From NCBI GenBank assembly GCA_037013685.1, contig CM072884.1:99304048-99368047 (forward strand): a stretch of DNA of 64,000 nt, written 5' to 3'. The position numbers and the translations under genes were made by a program. The notes under the pieces were generated by a model. That model was not told the origin of the DNA and did not search any database. It saw only the letters and a program-made list of their open reading frames with translations. This DNA comes from Acridotheres tristis. Taxonomy: Eukaryota; Chordata; Aves; Passeriformes; Sturnidae. Below are positions 13,957 through 28,049 of the stretch, in pieces; the stretch's first letter is position 1; every line of letters starts with the position of its first letter.

Positions 13957-15572
13957 ATGCTGTGTTTTAAAGGTATACCTCATTCCAGACAATTTGTAGT
14001 TAGTTTGAAGAAGATTATTTAGATCGTTTAATTTTATATTTTTTTTTCAGGATAAAGGTGTGTAGAGAAAAATATGAGTGCTGAAGAATCTTCTATAAAA
14101 ACTAATACCAGGATGGAATGAAGCCTTAGTGCCAGTTTCCTTGTGTGCTCTGATTCAAACTGATTTGTCTATAAAGTTGTAGTGGCCCAGTGAGATAGGA
14201 ACTGAGATATCAGTGCAGTACAAATTGAGATACAAATATAACTCAAGATTTTGCTGAAATCTGGATTAATGAAAAACAGTATTGCCAGTATTTAACCGGT
14301 GTAGATGATAAAATATCTTTTTCTTTTTTCCAAGGCTTACATTTCAAGTTTAAATTTAACTAAGCTGCTAAACAGGTTCCATGATCTATATTTAAGCAAT
14401 ATTTAACAGCTGAGGATGCTGGTCGCAAATACCATTCTTTAAATGGTTGCATAGCATTTCCCTTTTCACAGGAACACAAAGGTAGTTCCAAAATTGAATC
14501 TGATAACTTCAAATTACATAATTGCAAGCAGAATTTCTAAATTTTCTTAGGAAAATGTGCAGTCACAAGTATTCCTTTTGGTTTCTTAATTTGCTGTGGA
14601 GGGATACTCTTACATGATCCCTACTGATCATGCTGATAGAGAGTGATGCTAAACCTTAAGAGAAATAAGTACAGTGGATGAACACTGAATCACTTTTTCT
14701 TGGCAGATATACAAATCCAATTATCAATATTAATCTGCAGGGTTAATCCATGAAGCAGAATTGGTTAGTGCTTTTCAGGGTCATGAAAGGCAACACAGTA
14801 TCACCCAGAAAGGACTTTTGCTGTGGTGGGAGGATGTGCTGAGTCTCTACTTAGTACAAAACAATATTAAATGTTTCTTCTCGAGCTGTAGTTTTATTTT
14901 TCTTGTGACAGAAGAAAACCCCATTACTGTAAGACATTTTAGAAAGCCCAAGAATCTGTGATAAAAATGGATATAACAGACTCGGGTTTCTAGGGGCTTA
15001 TCCCAATACCAATTTTACTAATGAAACTTCTGCTCCCTTCAGGTAATCCTGAAAATGTCCTGCCGAGTAAGCAACTGGCAGTCTTCAAGTTAAATTACAT
15101 TCGCATCTGTTTTAAGTCTGTATCAGTTTGCTGATCTAAGTTTTGTGGTAAAGAAATTAAACCCGTGAAATACCTAATGAATTGCAGTACTTCAGAAGGG
15201 AGTGGTTCTCCCACAGCATATGTAGGATTTGAAATGCTTTCCTTAGGTAATTGCCTTTGATTTTACCTCATTATCTTTCCCTCTTTTTTCTGTTGTTGGG
15301 CTTTTGTTTGGTTACAGTTCTCCTTTATTTCAGTCTTTCCTGTTGCACTAGAAACAACCAATCAGTTCTTGATTGCAGATCTCTCTTTATTAAAACTAGC
15401 AAAAGTCGAGTATATCCATGATATTGCATGAACTGATCTTTTGATTTAATCTGCTTTCTTTAAATGAAACGTCTGAAGAAGTGGTATTTTGCAGGAAAGA
15501 AATGCTTGGGTAACTGAAATGGGTTTCTTGATATGGCCTTAAACTTATGGACAGACAGCAGTTTAAGGAATG

Positions 15573-15624
15573 AAAAAAAAACCCAACAAAACACCAAACC
15601 CTACAAACAAAAAAATCCAAACAG
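15573..15624. repeat. A-rich tract with interspersed C
   Basis: An A9 run is followed by AAC and AAAC units. The tract is low complexity. A T/G-rich stretch of roughly complementary composition follows 35 bases later, so the pair could fold, but the match is only compositional. Confidence 0.6.
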
Positions 15625-16892
15625 AAAGCCTAGATCCTGGTTCAGCGTTTGTGCAAGGTGTGGCGTTTTTTGGTTTTTCGTTTTTTCAAGACCACCGCCT
15701 ACAATCCTTGGGTTCATTTTCAGTCTTTTTAAAAAATTAATTTAAAGATCAAGGCATATACATTTTAAGCAGTCTTTTGTTTGCCTTGCAGTGCCAGGGT
15801 TTTTTTGTTACAGAAAGGAAGAGCGACACCAGTTCTACACTATATATATCATTCTGAATCCATCCCTTTCTGTTTATCTCAGATCTCTGCTCTAAATGGA
15901 ATGAAGCCTTCATGAATATCATGGTTGTCAGCTTGAAATTTGTAAATTTGAGAACTGAATACTGTAACAGTACTCATATTCTGTGATATATATACAGATC
16001 TGGAGATAAAAAGTGAGATGTACTGGTTTAGAATAGATGTTGATATATATACGGGAGTTTCTAAGTTTATTTTTAAAAAGCGATGTTTATTTAACAAAGA
16101 CACAAAAAGAATAAATTGAAACATCTGGTCTTGCTAGCTCTTCGGATGTTTTTGGGTTTCTTGGGTTGGGTTATTTTTAGTACACAGGTCTGAAACTCTC
16201 TATAATTAAGGTTTCCAAAGCTTCCCCTTTGGATCCTACTTTTAAATTGCTTATAATTTCTGCCAAATGCATCTGGGCTACTTTTTTTTCTTCTCTCCAC
16301 CCTCTCTATACTGGATGACTGTCTCAACCTGATTACTTATGGATATTCATGTGGTTTGGTTCTGACTCTTATTTAATTCAAGCCAAAACAGTTAATGGCT
16401 TAGAAAGAAGCTACTTCAGAAGTTAAAAAGAATCAAAATTTTCTTTTAAAGTGCTGTTAGAATATCTAATAAGGGATGGAAGAGTCACCTTCTGATGGTT
16501 ATGCTCAAGATTTCACAAATAAAGATAAAAACTTGTCTAGGTTTCATACACTTAAAAAAATATTTTAAAATCCTATTTGAATGTGCTTATTAATAGCTCT
16601 TTGGAATTTAGAAGTTACCAGGATCCAAAAATGAAAAGCCTGAGGACACTGGGAAATTGATTTAACTTTAGTAGAGTGATTGAGCTTAAGATACAGGATA
16701 ATGGTGTGGGAAAGGGAAGAAGAGATGGTATTTGAGGACAAGGTAAAGATCAGTTATTGAGAAGGGGATATAAGAGACCAAAGCTGGGAGCAAAGGGAAT
16801 CTGCTCTAATGCCAGGTTTTTGAAAGGGAGTTTCTTCTTCCTCTGCTATGAGGCTTGGTGGCAAGCTATGTCTCTTATCCTTTCTAGGGATC

Positions 16893-17190
16893 TGATCACA
16901 GAACCACTGAGTGGTTGAGGTTGGAAGGGGATCCAGTCCAACCCCCATGGTTCAGAAAGGACAGCTAGAGTCAGTTGCTTAGATCCATATCCAGGTGACT
17001 TTTGGGTATCCTCAGTGATGGACACTGCAACCTCCAGTCAGGTGGAGAAACATGTGCTGGGGCTCAGTCACCTTTACAGTGGTTTCCTGGTGTTCAGAGG
17101 GAACCTCCTGTTTTTCAGTTTGAGGCCATTGCCTCTGGTCCTGCTGCTGGGCACTACTGAAAAACTTCTTGTGGAAGATTCAGTGGGAGC
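16893..17190 (-). mobile_element. CR1 LINE fragment
   Basis: TGATCACAGAACCACTGAGTGGTTGAGGTTGGAAGGGGATCCAGTCCAACCCCC is the reverse complement of a CR1 3' end. The copy continues through TTCAGTTTGAGGCCATTGCCTCTGGTCCTGCTGCTGGGCACTACTGAAAA, the typical end-of-ORF2 region. It therefore lies on the minus strand and is 5'-truncated near 17190. The 63-codon plus-strand open frame here is an artefact of the repeat. Confidence 0.9.
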
Positions 17191-20120
17191 AATGTTTGAA
17201 TTCTGAGGCAGTCAGGGGTTCTGACTGGCTTTTAAACTATCTCTATGCATTGTGCAGAATGAGTTAATCTGCTCCTCCAGTCCGTGTGCATCGACTGGAG
17301 AACTGACATAGAGGTGTATGAATGTGTCCACGTAGGCAAGTTGTTAAAAATATTCCTGTGTTAAAATAGAATAAAAGATAAAAAAAATAGGGTGCCTGAG
17401 TATTCTTAAATTGCGGCTTCTATTTGGCCCACATGATTTAAAAAATCATATGATTACATACCCACAATAAACAGAAGTTAAAAAAGGAGATATGAAATAT
17501 TATTAAATGAGAATTATACATTTTGCAGAGTGAACCAAATCAAAAAGAAAACAGTATTTGCAGTGTTTGAGCACTGATAGGAAAGGAAAGTTGTTTGCTT
17601 TCTCGTAGGCTCTGAGTGTCCTGATCACTGTAGGGTACAAGTGCTTGGTACAGCTCTCTGTTTTTGTGTTCTGCTTGGAAAAGTGGTGTCTTGAGTGCAT
17701 AAAATGTTTAAAATGTATTTTAGTGTTTAGTATCTTATTTTAGGTAGTTTAGTTTTGAGCATTTCATTTTGTGCTTCAGCTTTTTACTCTTCTTGAAACT
17801 GGTTGTGGCCATGAGAGTTGTACGTGGTTGGAAAATCCTGCTAAAGCTATCAAGATGGGAACCCAGAGTAAGATGACAGAAGAATCTTTCCATGCTGTAC
17901 AGACTTTTTTTGGTAGCATATGTTTTATGGGGTTTCAGTGTATTTCCATTTGGAAATAATTAAATCTATTGACTTGTTTCTCATCTGCTAGAACTTCTTG
18001 AACTTAATTCCAGAAACTTCCTGGCCATGCAATTGACTTATTTGTACTGACTTCCTGTGTTTATTAGAGGGTATAGTTAATTAGTTGGAGAGTAGAGATA
18101 ATTTAATTTTTCTTAAATGATTTTCAGGAAATTTGGCTGCACCTTAATATGGCTGGTTTCATTTTTAATTTTTTTTTTTAATTTGAATGAATGGGGGTCT
18201 CGATGCAGGTCTTTCATACAGTAAATGAAAAGATAATTGTCTACTTTTTTGAATGCTGTAGGATTGTTAAGAAAACAAAATGTTATATTTATTTTCTCAG
18301 GAAAATTATTATCTCATTATGCTTCAGTGTATTTACACTTCAGTGTATTCTACAAGTCTTAAATATTGAACTTAACATAGGAATATTCTACCTCAAGTAT
18401 TATAATGTTATCCTTTACATTAGGAAGGGAGGAATGGATAATTGCATTGTAGACATATATTCTTGTATATTTTTGTGGGGATACTGATCAATTGTTATGC
18501 TTTCTTTCTGCTTGTTCCAGTTCTCTCATAACTGTAACTTACTGATCTATATTTAGTATCAGTAGGCATTGAATTAAACAGTACAGGGTAATGATAGACC
18601 CAGTTTTAAGTCCATGACATGGCAAACACATTTGCAGCTGTTAAAAAACTAAGTGCGTTTACTGCTTTTTAAAAGAGCTCGTGTCTTTCTCAATCTTTGT
18701 TCAAGCTAATCGCTGTTGTATAGGAACACAAACAGCGAATTTTTCTTTTTGTTTACACAACAAGTAAAACTTTTACCATTGTGATTGCTGTACTATTAAA
18801 AAATTTTTCATGCTGCTAATCTGTGAGTGATACAGGACAGACTTAGTCACCTCTGTTAGGTACAGAGTTGGAAGACAATCTTGAATTTGTAGTGTGAAAT
18901 CTTAAATTGTTAACCTAGGCTAGGGTAAGAGGAGGTATGTGAGAATCTTGATCTGCGAATTGTCTTTGCTGACATGAGGCTGGAATTGTCATCTAGCAAG
19001 AGAAAACAGTGGCAGGATTCTGCAAAAGGATTGTTTCTTTGCTTGGGGTCATTATTTGAAAGAGCATTAGTAATTTGGCAACCTGGAATCCAGATGGCAA
19101 AGCTACTCTGGAGTGTTTCCTTGAGCCTGCTGTGATGATGGCCTAAAGGGAGAATAGAGGGTTTTTTGGGAAAAACCAAATCTGCTCTTTATCCTCGTTG
19201 TGTAAAATCTTCTGGACTGAAAAAAGAATATAGTAGGTTTATTGCAAAGGTTTTTGGAAGCAATATATAATTTCTAAGAAGAAAGCTAAGTAAGTGTGTG
19301 GGGATTTCTTCTTTAAATTAAGTTGTATGTAAACAAATAAAATAGATTTGTGTAAAAACGTTGAAACTCAAACTGGACCAGTGGAGGTGGTAGAAACAGG
19401 GATTTGTGATCAACTGTGGATACTTGGCTCAGCAAACAATTTTATCTGGATCAGGAGCAGCTAGAATTGAGCATCTTGTATCCTGAAACATTGAAGTATT
19501 GTCTCGCAAATATTTGTGGACACTTTTATTTTTGTTAGTTTTGGTTTTCTGTTCAGTGCAGTTCTGTGAATGCAAAGCTTGTGGTGTACTTCACAGGCTT
19601 TTGTAACTGTAAGGATAACAACAAATCCACGCTTAAAACACCATAAAATAATATTAGGGTGTTTTATTCTTTAAACACATGCAGGGCCTACCATGATAGA
19701 GGCCATTTCTTAATGGTGAGGCTTCAGTCAAGTTCTGTTGTCTTCTCTATGAGTGCACTGACCCCTGCAAGAGCTACTTTCACAAACCAAAAAACTCTGT
19801 TTTCTGTGTCAGCAAGGTTCATTAATTTTTATTAGATTTTCTGCCTTAATTCGGGATAAGGGCTTTTTAGGAGGGCATTTATTTTTATTTTTCCTTTAAA
19901 GAATAGATAATCTTTTCCCATCATTACTTGTAATGCTACATGGACATTTTCAAATAGTAGAGCCTGAAGAACTTTAACTGGAAAATACATTGGAGAAAGA
20001 GAAGGGCAATTAACAAATGTTAAGACATTAAAAAACTTACAGAAAATTTACATAGATAATACTGAAACACCCTCACCCAAAGAATCTGTTGAATTGACTT
20101 GAGAGTTAATATTAATTTTA

Positions 20121-20134
20121 ATAAATAAATAAAT
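20121..20134. repeat. (ATAA)n simple repeat
   Basis: Three and a half ATAA units lie in an AT-rich setting. Confidence 0.6.
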
Positions 20135-21924
20135 GTCCTATAAATTACTGCAAGAATTTCAATCAAAACTTGCATAAATTGAGAAAGGGGATATGTTCTA
20201 TCATATTTTCTCAGATTAAAAAAATGAAATATTAAAAATGGTAGGGTTTTGGATTTCTTTTCGCTTAAATGAAGTCAAGAAGGATGTATTACAGTTCAGG
20301 TGGAATTTGTTGCTGATATTATTGAGTGCCTTTTTGCCTACTTTGTACTGACCTGACAGTCATTGCAGCAATCCAAAGCCAGTTATTTATTGCTATTTCA
20401 TATATAACAAGGTTTTTAGAAGATTTTATTGAAAAGATAAGAGATACTGAAAAATTGGCGTGTGTTTGCATTTGGCTTTTTTTTCCTTCTGTGAATTCAG
20501 TAGTAGTTTTTGTTAAGACTTGTTCTTTTTTAAAAGGTGCTCTACACACCTGTATGTATACTGAATGCTCCTTTCCATGTGTAGTATGTTCATGATTTGA
20601 AAATTGCAGTCAGAAATCTTGCAACTAAAAAAAGGTAAACTGTACAAAATTAATATTAGCTGTACACCTCAACATAAAATACTGTGCTATTTTAAAGAAA
20701 AATTAGGCCTGTAGTATTCTTGTATGACTAATGTATAAAAATAAATACCATATGTCTTGCAAAATATCATCTGTTCTCTTGAAATGAATCTTTGTTGTTG
20801 CCTTTTACTTAGTGTACCTATGAATTTAGTTGACTCTAGTCCCTCAGTACAATTGTTGTTCTGGCCATTGATGAAGTTATTTTAGGGCATAATTATTTTT
20901 TTTTCTTCTTTGATAGAACAAGAAAATACTGAAGGGTGATTATTTTTCTTGGGCCTGTAGAAAGCACAGGCTTTATAACATCTGGGATGCAGAATTTCAA
21001 GTCATACATTTCTGTTGTGGCTTATTCAGATGGATTGAGCTGCAAGTTCTTTGGAAGGCTTGCTAGCAATGGGGGAACACCTGGGACAGCATTACACAAT
21101 CTCTATTATATTTTTTGATTATTCAGCTCATCTGGACCCTCGCTTCTCCTTCTAGAACATGTATTTTTGTGTACTGACCTCATTTAAACAGGTGAAACTA
21201 AGAAAGCACAGGGCTTTTAGAATGGTAATTTCTGCATCTTGATTTGCAGATTTCAGGAGGTTCCCAGTTGACTACTGAGGTCTTACCTAAGTGCAAAAAA
21301 AGAAGCTAATCAGCCAGCATGACACTGAAGAAAATAGATAAGGCTCCAGTTCACTGCAGAGAAAAAATACTTGATTTTCCTTTAGAGATTTTTCAAAACT
21401 AATTGTGTGCCATTAGACAAGCAGTTAGAGGATGAAATGGAATGAAACTTAGAAGTACTTTTGTAGACTTTAGTTTTGTTAGCATAGGCATATTATAGTA
21501 GGCTGGTTTGATATTGGGAGGCAGTGCCAGCAATTAGAAAATCAGCAAAAAGTAGTAACCTTTGGGCAGTTGAATATGCTTTGTATTAAATGTGAGTGAG
21601 TGAATAGTGTTCAGTACAAGCTCATTTGAGCTTGCACTCATCCTTGCTTGAGCTCCTCATCCTTGCGCTCTTAAATTTGTTGATTTGGGTTTTGTGTGAA
21701 TTGTTCTCTTGTCATTGCTGGTTTGTGCTGTAAATGTGATACAGGTTTTATTGATGTTGTTTGGTTGTTTTTGATTTTTTTTTTTGCTGCGGATACTGCA
21801 GTCAAAGCACATCTGTCATCATGTTGTTCTAGTTTGTCTTGTTTGAAATGCTCCACAAACATAATAAGGATTATAGCCTGAATCCTGAGCAGTCTGATTG
21901 AATGACTTTGCCCCATTCTGAACT

Positions 21925-21946
21925 AGAGCAGAGCAGGCTCTGCTCT
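21925..21946. repeat. Perfect inverted repeat, 10-bp arms
   Basis: AGAGCAGAGC and GCTCTGCTCT are exact reverse complements separated by AG. It could form a small hairpin or a dimeric binding site. No function can be assigned. Confidence 0.6.
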
Positions 21947-23336
21947 TCTACTTACTCCCTTCTAGCCATGTCTTCTGTAGTTCTAACCTAGTGCACCTAC
22001 TTCTTCTGCTCTGCTGCTCACTTCTGGAAACCAGGTTTTTTTCACAGTCTGGATGTGGTTATAGCTTTGCCATTGGGACATTCTCCAAGAAAAACGCTTC
22101 TTTAGGTTTTCTGTCATATTATATTTTATTACTACTGTGTATATTATATAGTATGTTTATATTATATGTGTGTGTGTATAAAAATACAAAATGGCATGTT
22201 TCTGGCTTCTGACACTTGGTTGATGTATCTGGAGCTTCTTACGTCTTTGTTTCTACTACCTTATAGGTTATATGGTGTCAAGAGTTTATTTATGAAAGCT
22301 AATACTTTCATATAGGAGTGTTTTTAGAAACTGGTAAATAAATTGGTTAGTGCTTTCCTGTGAATCAAATTATGTATTATAAAGGTGAGGATTTTTAATT
22401 AAGATAGTATGTTTGATTGTAACTGGTTTACATACTGGTGCCAAATAACCCGTGAGTGTTGAAAAGCATGCTGATCTTGTTGAAAGAGCAGCTCAGTGGA
22501 GGTGTGCCTTTGCTGGAAGCCAAGCCCTTAGCAAATGTTGATTCCTTTCTTCCTTTTGGCTGTGAAAACTCTTACCTGAGTTTTCTACTCTTTTTAGTTC
22601 AGGTGAGCTGTTGAAGCTGGGTATTGTGGTTACAAGCGTGAGCGTAGGTGCTTGTTTTACTCCTAGCGAAGGTGTCCTTGGCATATTGACATTTCTCTGG
22701 TGTGGTCTCACTGATAGATCTCAAAAGAATTTCGTGGTTTGAAACGGGGAAAATGTACATTGCAGTTTCACTGAAATGATGGATTGTTGTCTGTTGTGTA
22801 GGGATGACATGAGATTAGATTGGACAGTGCTGTAAGGTTGTACTCCCACTCCCCAAAACTTCTGTTTATATTTCCCTTTTAAGGTAACTCTTTGGAGGGA
22901 GTATTAAGATTGTATGGCTCCTCTGAGCCAGGTTTTGGAAGCTGTTTTTCTTTACTGCAGGAAAAAAAAAAGAATTTATATCCCTCATAGGACATGGGAC
23001 TGAGGCCTTGAGAAGGCAATGCAGAGGACTTAGAGCCTTGTGTTCTTATTTCCTGTTGTCTTGAGTTGCTATGTGAAAGTTTATTGGTTGGTGTTAATTG
23101 AAGGCTTGTCAAGGTTTTGGCTTCATTTGTGTGTGGAATTTAATAAACAAGTGATACAGCAGTCCTTTGCTCCTGTGGTCTTTTTCTGGCAATCCTCAGT
23201 GGTCTCTTGCTGATTTATGTGCAGACCATGTGAAACTCATTGTGTGAAGATTTTTTTTGAGGGTGAAAAATTTTTATCACCTCAAAAACTGATTTGGATT
23301 ATATCTGGAAGAAAACCCAAAGTAGTCTTGGAGGTG

Positions 23337-23418
23337 TTTGTTTTTTTGTGTGTGTGTGGTTTTGTTTGGTTTTTCTGTTGTTGTTGTGGGTTTTTTTGTT
23401 TTGTTTTCCTTCTGTTGT
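23337..23418. repeat. G/T-rich low-complexity tract
   Basis: T runs, (TG)5 and (TTG)3 units, and TTTTGTTTGG-type units make up about 80 bases containing almost no A or C. The 81-codon open frame across it is compositional and encodes mostly V, F, C and G. Confidence 0.75.
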
Positions 23419-25808
23419 CGAAGTTCTATGAGCAAGGACAGAATGGCAATGTACTTTGGTAGAGAGTAGATGCTGGGATCCTTACTGCACCAAGGATAGG
23501 GAATTCTGTAGTTGTATGCCTGTGAATTGAATGGAACACACTACCAGTGGCTGATGCTTTGTATTGTGATGGCTTTGATTTGTACACTTTCTAAGTAATT
23601 TGCATAATCTTACTATAAAGCACAATGTATTTTCTATAATCATTTCAGTACTAGACAGATTTGACTTCTTATGGCAGTAGACTTTTAAAAAATATTTTCG
23701 ATTCCTTTAAATGTGGTATAAATGTTACTGGTGAAAGTCTTGACTTTTAGTTTAGCATAAATCTCCCATCATAACACTTATTAATAACTAATTAGATAGA
23801 AATTAAAATAAATCAGGCTCTACATAGTAAAAGCATGGGGTTTTTTCCTCACCAAATTCAAGCTGGCACTTTCAGTGTCCAAACAGTTTACATAAACTAA
23901 GCAGGATAAATACAAATTGGGCAAAGAACTGCTAAAAGTACACTGACTAAATTAGCCCTGGGTTTTTGTATGAATCACATTTGCTTAGTGGGCACTTCAC
24001 AGTGCCTCTGTTACAAGTAAAATAAGTGTTTATTATGCTTAAAACTCTAGTCGCCTGTATTCTTGAACTCTGAAAGTTTTAACGTTTTCCCACTTCAGTT
24101 GGATACTTCAGTCATGGTTAAGTAGTATTTCTTCATTTTACTAAACATTCATTTCAGTATTTTCCTCAAGTAGACACAAGTTTTCAAGACACAAGCTTTG
24201 AGGAGAGCTTGCTTGTGTGCTGTGTCTTGGGAGGGGATTTCCCTTTTCTCATATGAAAGAAGAGGAAACTATTTTTGATGGCATGCTGCATTTGAAAACT
24301 GTGTGGAGATAAGAAATCAGTCTTTTACTTCTCCGTTTGGAATCAAGTGTTGCAAGATAGCATTGATTTAGATTTTTGGTGCAAATGAATTTGTCTTCCT
24401 AATAACAGCATTTGACATTACAGTTTTAAATTATTAATAAAACTATACACTGAACATAAATTAACATAATCTTAGAGAAAGTCCACCAACACTTCCATCA
24501 GGCTTAAAATAGTTGCTTTTGTTTGCAGTATGAATACCTGTGCATATTTCATTAACCTTTTTCTCGTTTGATGTGTTAATATGTGCTGAGGAGACTTTCA
24601 AAATGCCTGAAATTAACTGCATTCCATGTTCTATTTCTGGTGTTACTAAGCTGCTACTGCTGCTTAGAGGCTGAACTAGAAGTAAGATCATTGCATTTCA
24701 CTGCCACTGGAGTTAAGGGTACAAAATTTTTTAAGTTCTCAGTTTGCCAAGAAGCAAGTTTCTGATAGTTAGAAAATGTGCTGATGGATTCCTCCCCCCT
24801 TCCCCCCAATTAATTGAACTTCTAGAGCTAGAATATATTTCTGAAATGAATTGAGAGCTTGTTATTGGAGCAGATTCAAGTACTATATGGAGAAGTTCTT
24901 CTAAGAGAAAAAAAAAGGCTTGCTTTTACATAAGTAAAAGAAAAGAGCTGATACCTCCTCCTCACACCCCCAAACAAGATCAGAATGGTATTAGATTTTG
25001 CCTCTCTGTTTTTACTTGCAAATTAATAAAAATGGCAGTATAATTTGTGTTCACATCTCATGGCAATAATGACAGACCTTCTATTTTGAGAAATTTACTG
25101 TTTTAGTGCTGGAGACAGTTGACATTTTCCTTACAGTTGTTTCATAGAAGTGAATGTTGTTCTCCAATATGCTGGGCAAAGTGTGATCCATGTATCTGTT
25201 TTACCCTCATGTGGGTGACGGTCCTTTGTTAATTCATGAGCTGCTGTCTCTACAGGTTTGTAAAGCATATAATTTCTTCAGTCCAAAGAGTTGCTTTATA
25301 TTACAAGTGTTATATATATAGAGCTTTCAGAAAGTGGTGGTCTGTATCAGTTTTCTAGTCCACTGGTATATGAGAAATCTGGCTTTCTTGGTGCTTTTTC
25401 TGCTCTGCAAAAATGTAATTTATTACTGTAAAAGCATAGCATTTTGTAGATCTTCCAACCATGGAGGAAGATGCCCATCAGTCCTTTTCTTCGTTTTTGT
25501 AGAGTTTTCTTTGTGAACTTAGACTAAAAATAGGAAGTAAATTACCTTTTTCTTGCTTGGGAATCTAGGATCTGTTCAGAAGTGCTAAAAAGATAGTAAG
25601 TTATGATTCAGTGAAGCTTTTGACTTCTCTATGATTCATTTCTAGAAAGCAGAAAGAGTAGAAGAGGTAATCCATTTAATTCACAATAACTTTCAATAAA
25701 AACAAGAAAGGTAGTCATTTAGTTGGACTTCTAAGAAATTAAATTTGCTGGAAGAAGGACTTTGTCCCCTGTCATTAGAAGTAGGTGCACTCATATGTAC
25801 TTTTCTCT

Positions 25809-25829
25809 GTGTGTGTGTGTATATATATA
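25809..25829. repeat. Compound (GT)6(AT)4 microsatellite
   Basis: Six GT units run directly into ATATATATA. The alternating purine-pyrimidine sequence is probably variable in length between individuals. Confidence 0.85.
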
Positions 25830-26473
25830 ATCTGCAGAGATAAGAAAAAAAATATTTGACCTTGTATGTCTGTGTAGCGAGGGTATTTGTGAGGAGTTTT
25901 GGGCATCAGTTTGCATGAGAGCCAGTTAAAAATTGGCTGGTCTTATCTCTGGCAAAATTGGCCAAGCCTTCATTTTGTTGAGCTGAGTGAAGTGTAATCT
26001 TGTTTGAAAAACCCAAAAGAACAAAAAACTTCCCCAAAATACTCCAACATAAATATGAGGTACTGTGCTGGCGGGGGGTGAGGAGTTGGGGAATTTTAAA
26101 TGAGAGGACAAAGCAAATTACAGAAAAGCATAATAGAACTGGACCATTGTCTGGACTAAAAGACTCCTAGTGGAAAAAGATGTTGTATTACAACTTTTTC
26201 TTTTTGAAATTTCTTGAAGAAGACAAAGGTATTGCACATTCTCTCCCTAATGATAGCAGTGAGTCTTCTTGCTCCCTCATTTTATTTCTCTCTTGAATTA
26301 GCATTTTAGACTGTTTCATTCTTCTTCTTCTGAAGTTAACTGTTAGTTTTCATGCTGAAGAAGTAGTTTAAAGTTCTGAAATTTTATTACATAAGAAAAC
26401 TCTTACTCTTTTTATCTGTATTCTGGCTTTCTGAAAAAAAAAACCAAACAGCAACAACAACAGTAACAGCACG

Positions 26474-26495
26474 CCCCCCCATACACCCCTCCCCC
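26474..26495 (-). repeat. C-rich cluster, minus-strand G-quadruplex candidate
   Basis: The plus strand shows C7, then ATACA, C4, T, C5. The minus strand therefore carries G5-A-G4-TGTAT-G7, enough for four G-tracts if the G7 run splits. It is isolated in an AT-rich intron and preceded by CAACAACAACAG repeats. The structure is predicted from pattern only. Confidence 0.5.
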
Positions 26496-28049
26496 ATATT
26501 AGTAGAGTGACAATTTTAAAAATTATGTCCATTTTATATTACAGGCAGCTAACTAGATTTATTATTTTAAAACAATAAGAAAGCAGGCAGAGAATATAGC
26601 CCTTTTTTTTCCTTTATTCAGTATTAACAAAGGAGAAGAGAAGGTGGCTTCTAAAGTTGGGTACTTAATGCAAATTCATTCTCTTGCATAAGCTACAGAG
26701 CAATAGAACATAACACTGTCATTAAAACTGACTCATAGCATTCAACAGAAGGTGTGTTTCAAGCTTTAAAAGTGTTAAGAGAATTACTGCAGTCTAGTAA
26801 ATACCTTGCAGTGGGGAAAAGTACTTGAGCTGCATTTTGTTGCAAAATGTTGTGCAAATTATTTTGAAAGTATTTTGTCTTTTAAAAATATCTTACCATG
26901 CAAGCAGAGAAATAGAGTTATTCTAAGCTGTAAAGTATTTTTTTTAGTTGAAAATTTGAATGCAAATAGACTGTGAAATTCATTTAACATCCATATTTGA
27001 AATTTCAGCTCAGGATGGAGACTTTTTACATTGCTTGATTGCCTTTTAGCTCTCTTCATTGTGGCTCTGGGGGGATGACTCCTATAAAAATCTCTCTCCA
27101 GTTGTAGGTATTCAGCTCTGTAAACTGGTGTTTTGGTGGGTTGTGTGTGGTTTGCTTTTTGACATATTAGTTGATGGGAACATAAAACGCATATCTAGCA
27201 CCACAAAAAGGCCTAATTGTTAAACTTGCATTTAAACTGGTTTAGTATGTAGCTTCAACAACAAAGAAAACGGTATAATCCAAAGGAGATTACAAGAATT
27301 ATTTCTGACTTTTTGTCTGAGCAAATAGAGTATCACCCATTCTGTCTGGATTCCAAAGAAGGTGGAGATTATTCTTCTAATGCTGGAAAGGCACAAAGAG
27401 AACATTATTAGAAAGAAATAATATGGTGTGGTTAAAACTGTAATCCTGCATATTGTCTCCCTGCCTGCTGAGCAGTGGCTGCTTTGGTTGGATGTGCTAG
27501 GTTAGGCCTGGGACAGTGTGCTGCTGCTCTATGATTGCTGCCTGTGATGGGTGAGGAAATGTCCTGATATGCATCCCTCTAGTTCCTTGATAACTAATAT
27601 CTGAGCTGTCAATATATATGTATGGTCTGCACAGATGACTTGCAAGCAAAAGGCAGCTGTTTCAGCTGTGGTTTAGAGTCTTTCACCTCAGCATCTCCCT
27701 AGCAGCCTTTGTCAGTAGGTATAACTGGACTTTGGGAGGTTCTGTTTTACCTTCTGAGACATGCTATGCCCTATATTGGTGCCAGCCCTTATTTTCTTAG
27801 GAGTTTTTACTTTTGCAGAAAATAAATGACAGTATTCTTCTGTGTGTAGACGTCTGCATTCGTATCTCCTGAGTTTTTATTTCCCTGACTATTAGAAGCC
27901 TGTTTGTACAAGAAGTAACTAGATATATAAGAAACAAGAAAGTCAGTTATGCAAATATTGACTTTTGGATGCTGCAAGTCTGTATTTTTTTACAAACTAA
28001 TATAAATCTCAGATATCATGATGAACTCATTGCTCATGCCTGAAGCATC

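Larger units (their letters stand above)
11926..16892. other. Intronic AT-rich sequence, no gene seen
   Basis: About 5 kb of AT-rich intron. It includes a short (TTA)5 microsatellite at 13941-13956 and an A/C-rich tract at 15573-15624, followed by a T/G-rich stretch at 15656-15690. The GC-richer stretch 11930-12110 may be further decayed repeat, but I could not assign it. No coding or RNA feature was recognised. Confidence 0.6.

Noticed and set aside
23217..23462. 81-codon plus-strand open frame
   Set aside because: It is a by-product of the G/T-rich low-complexity tract and has biased V/F/C/G composition.
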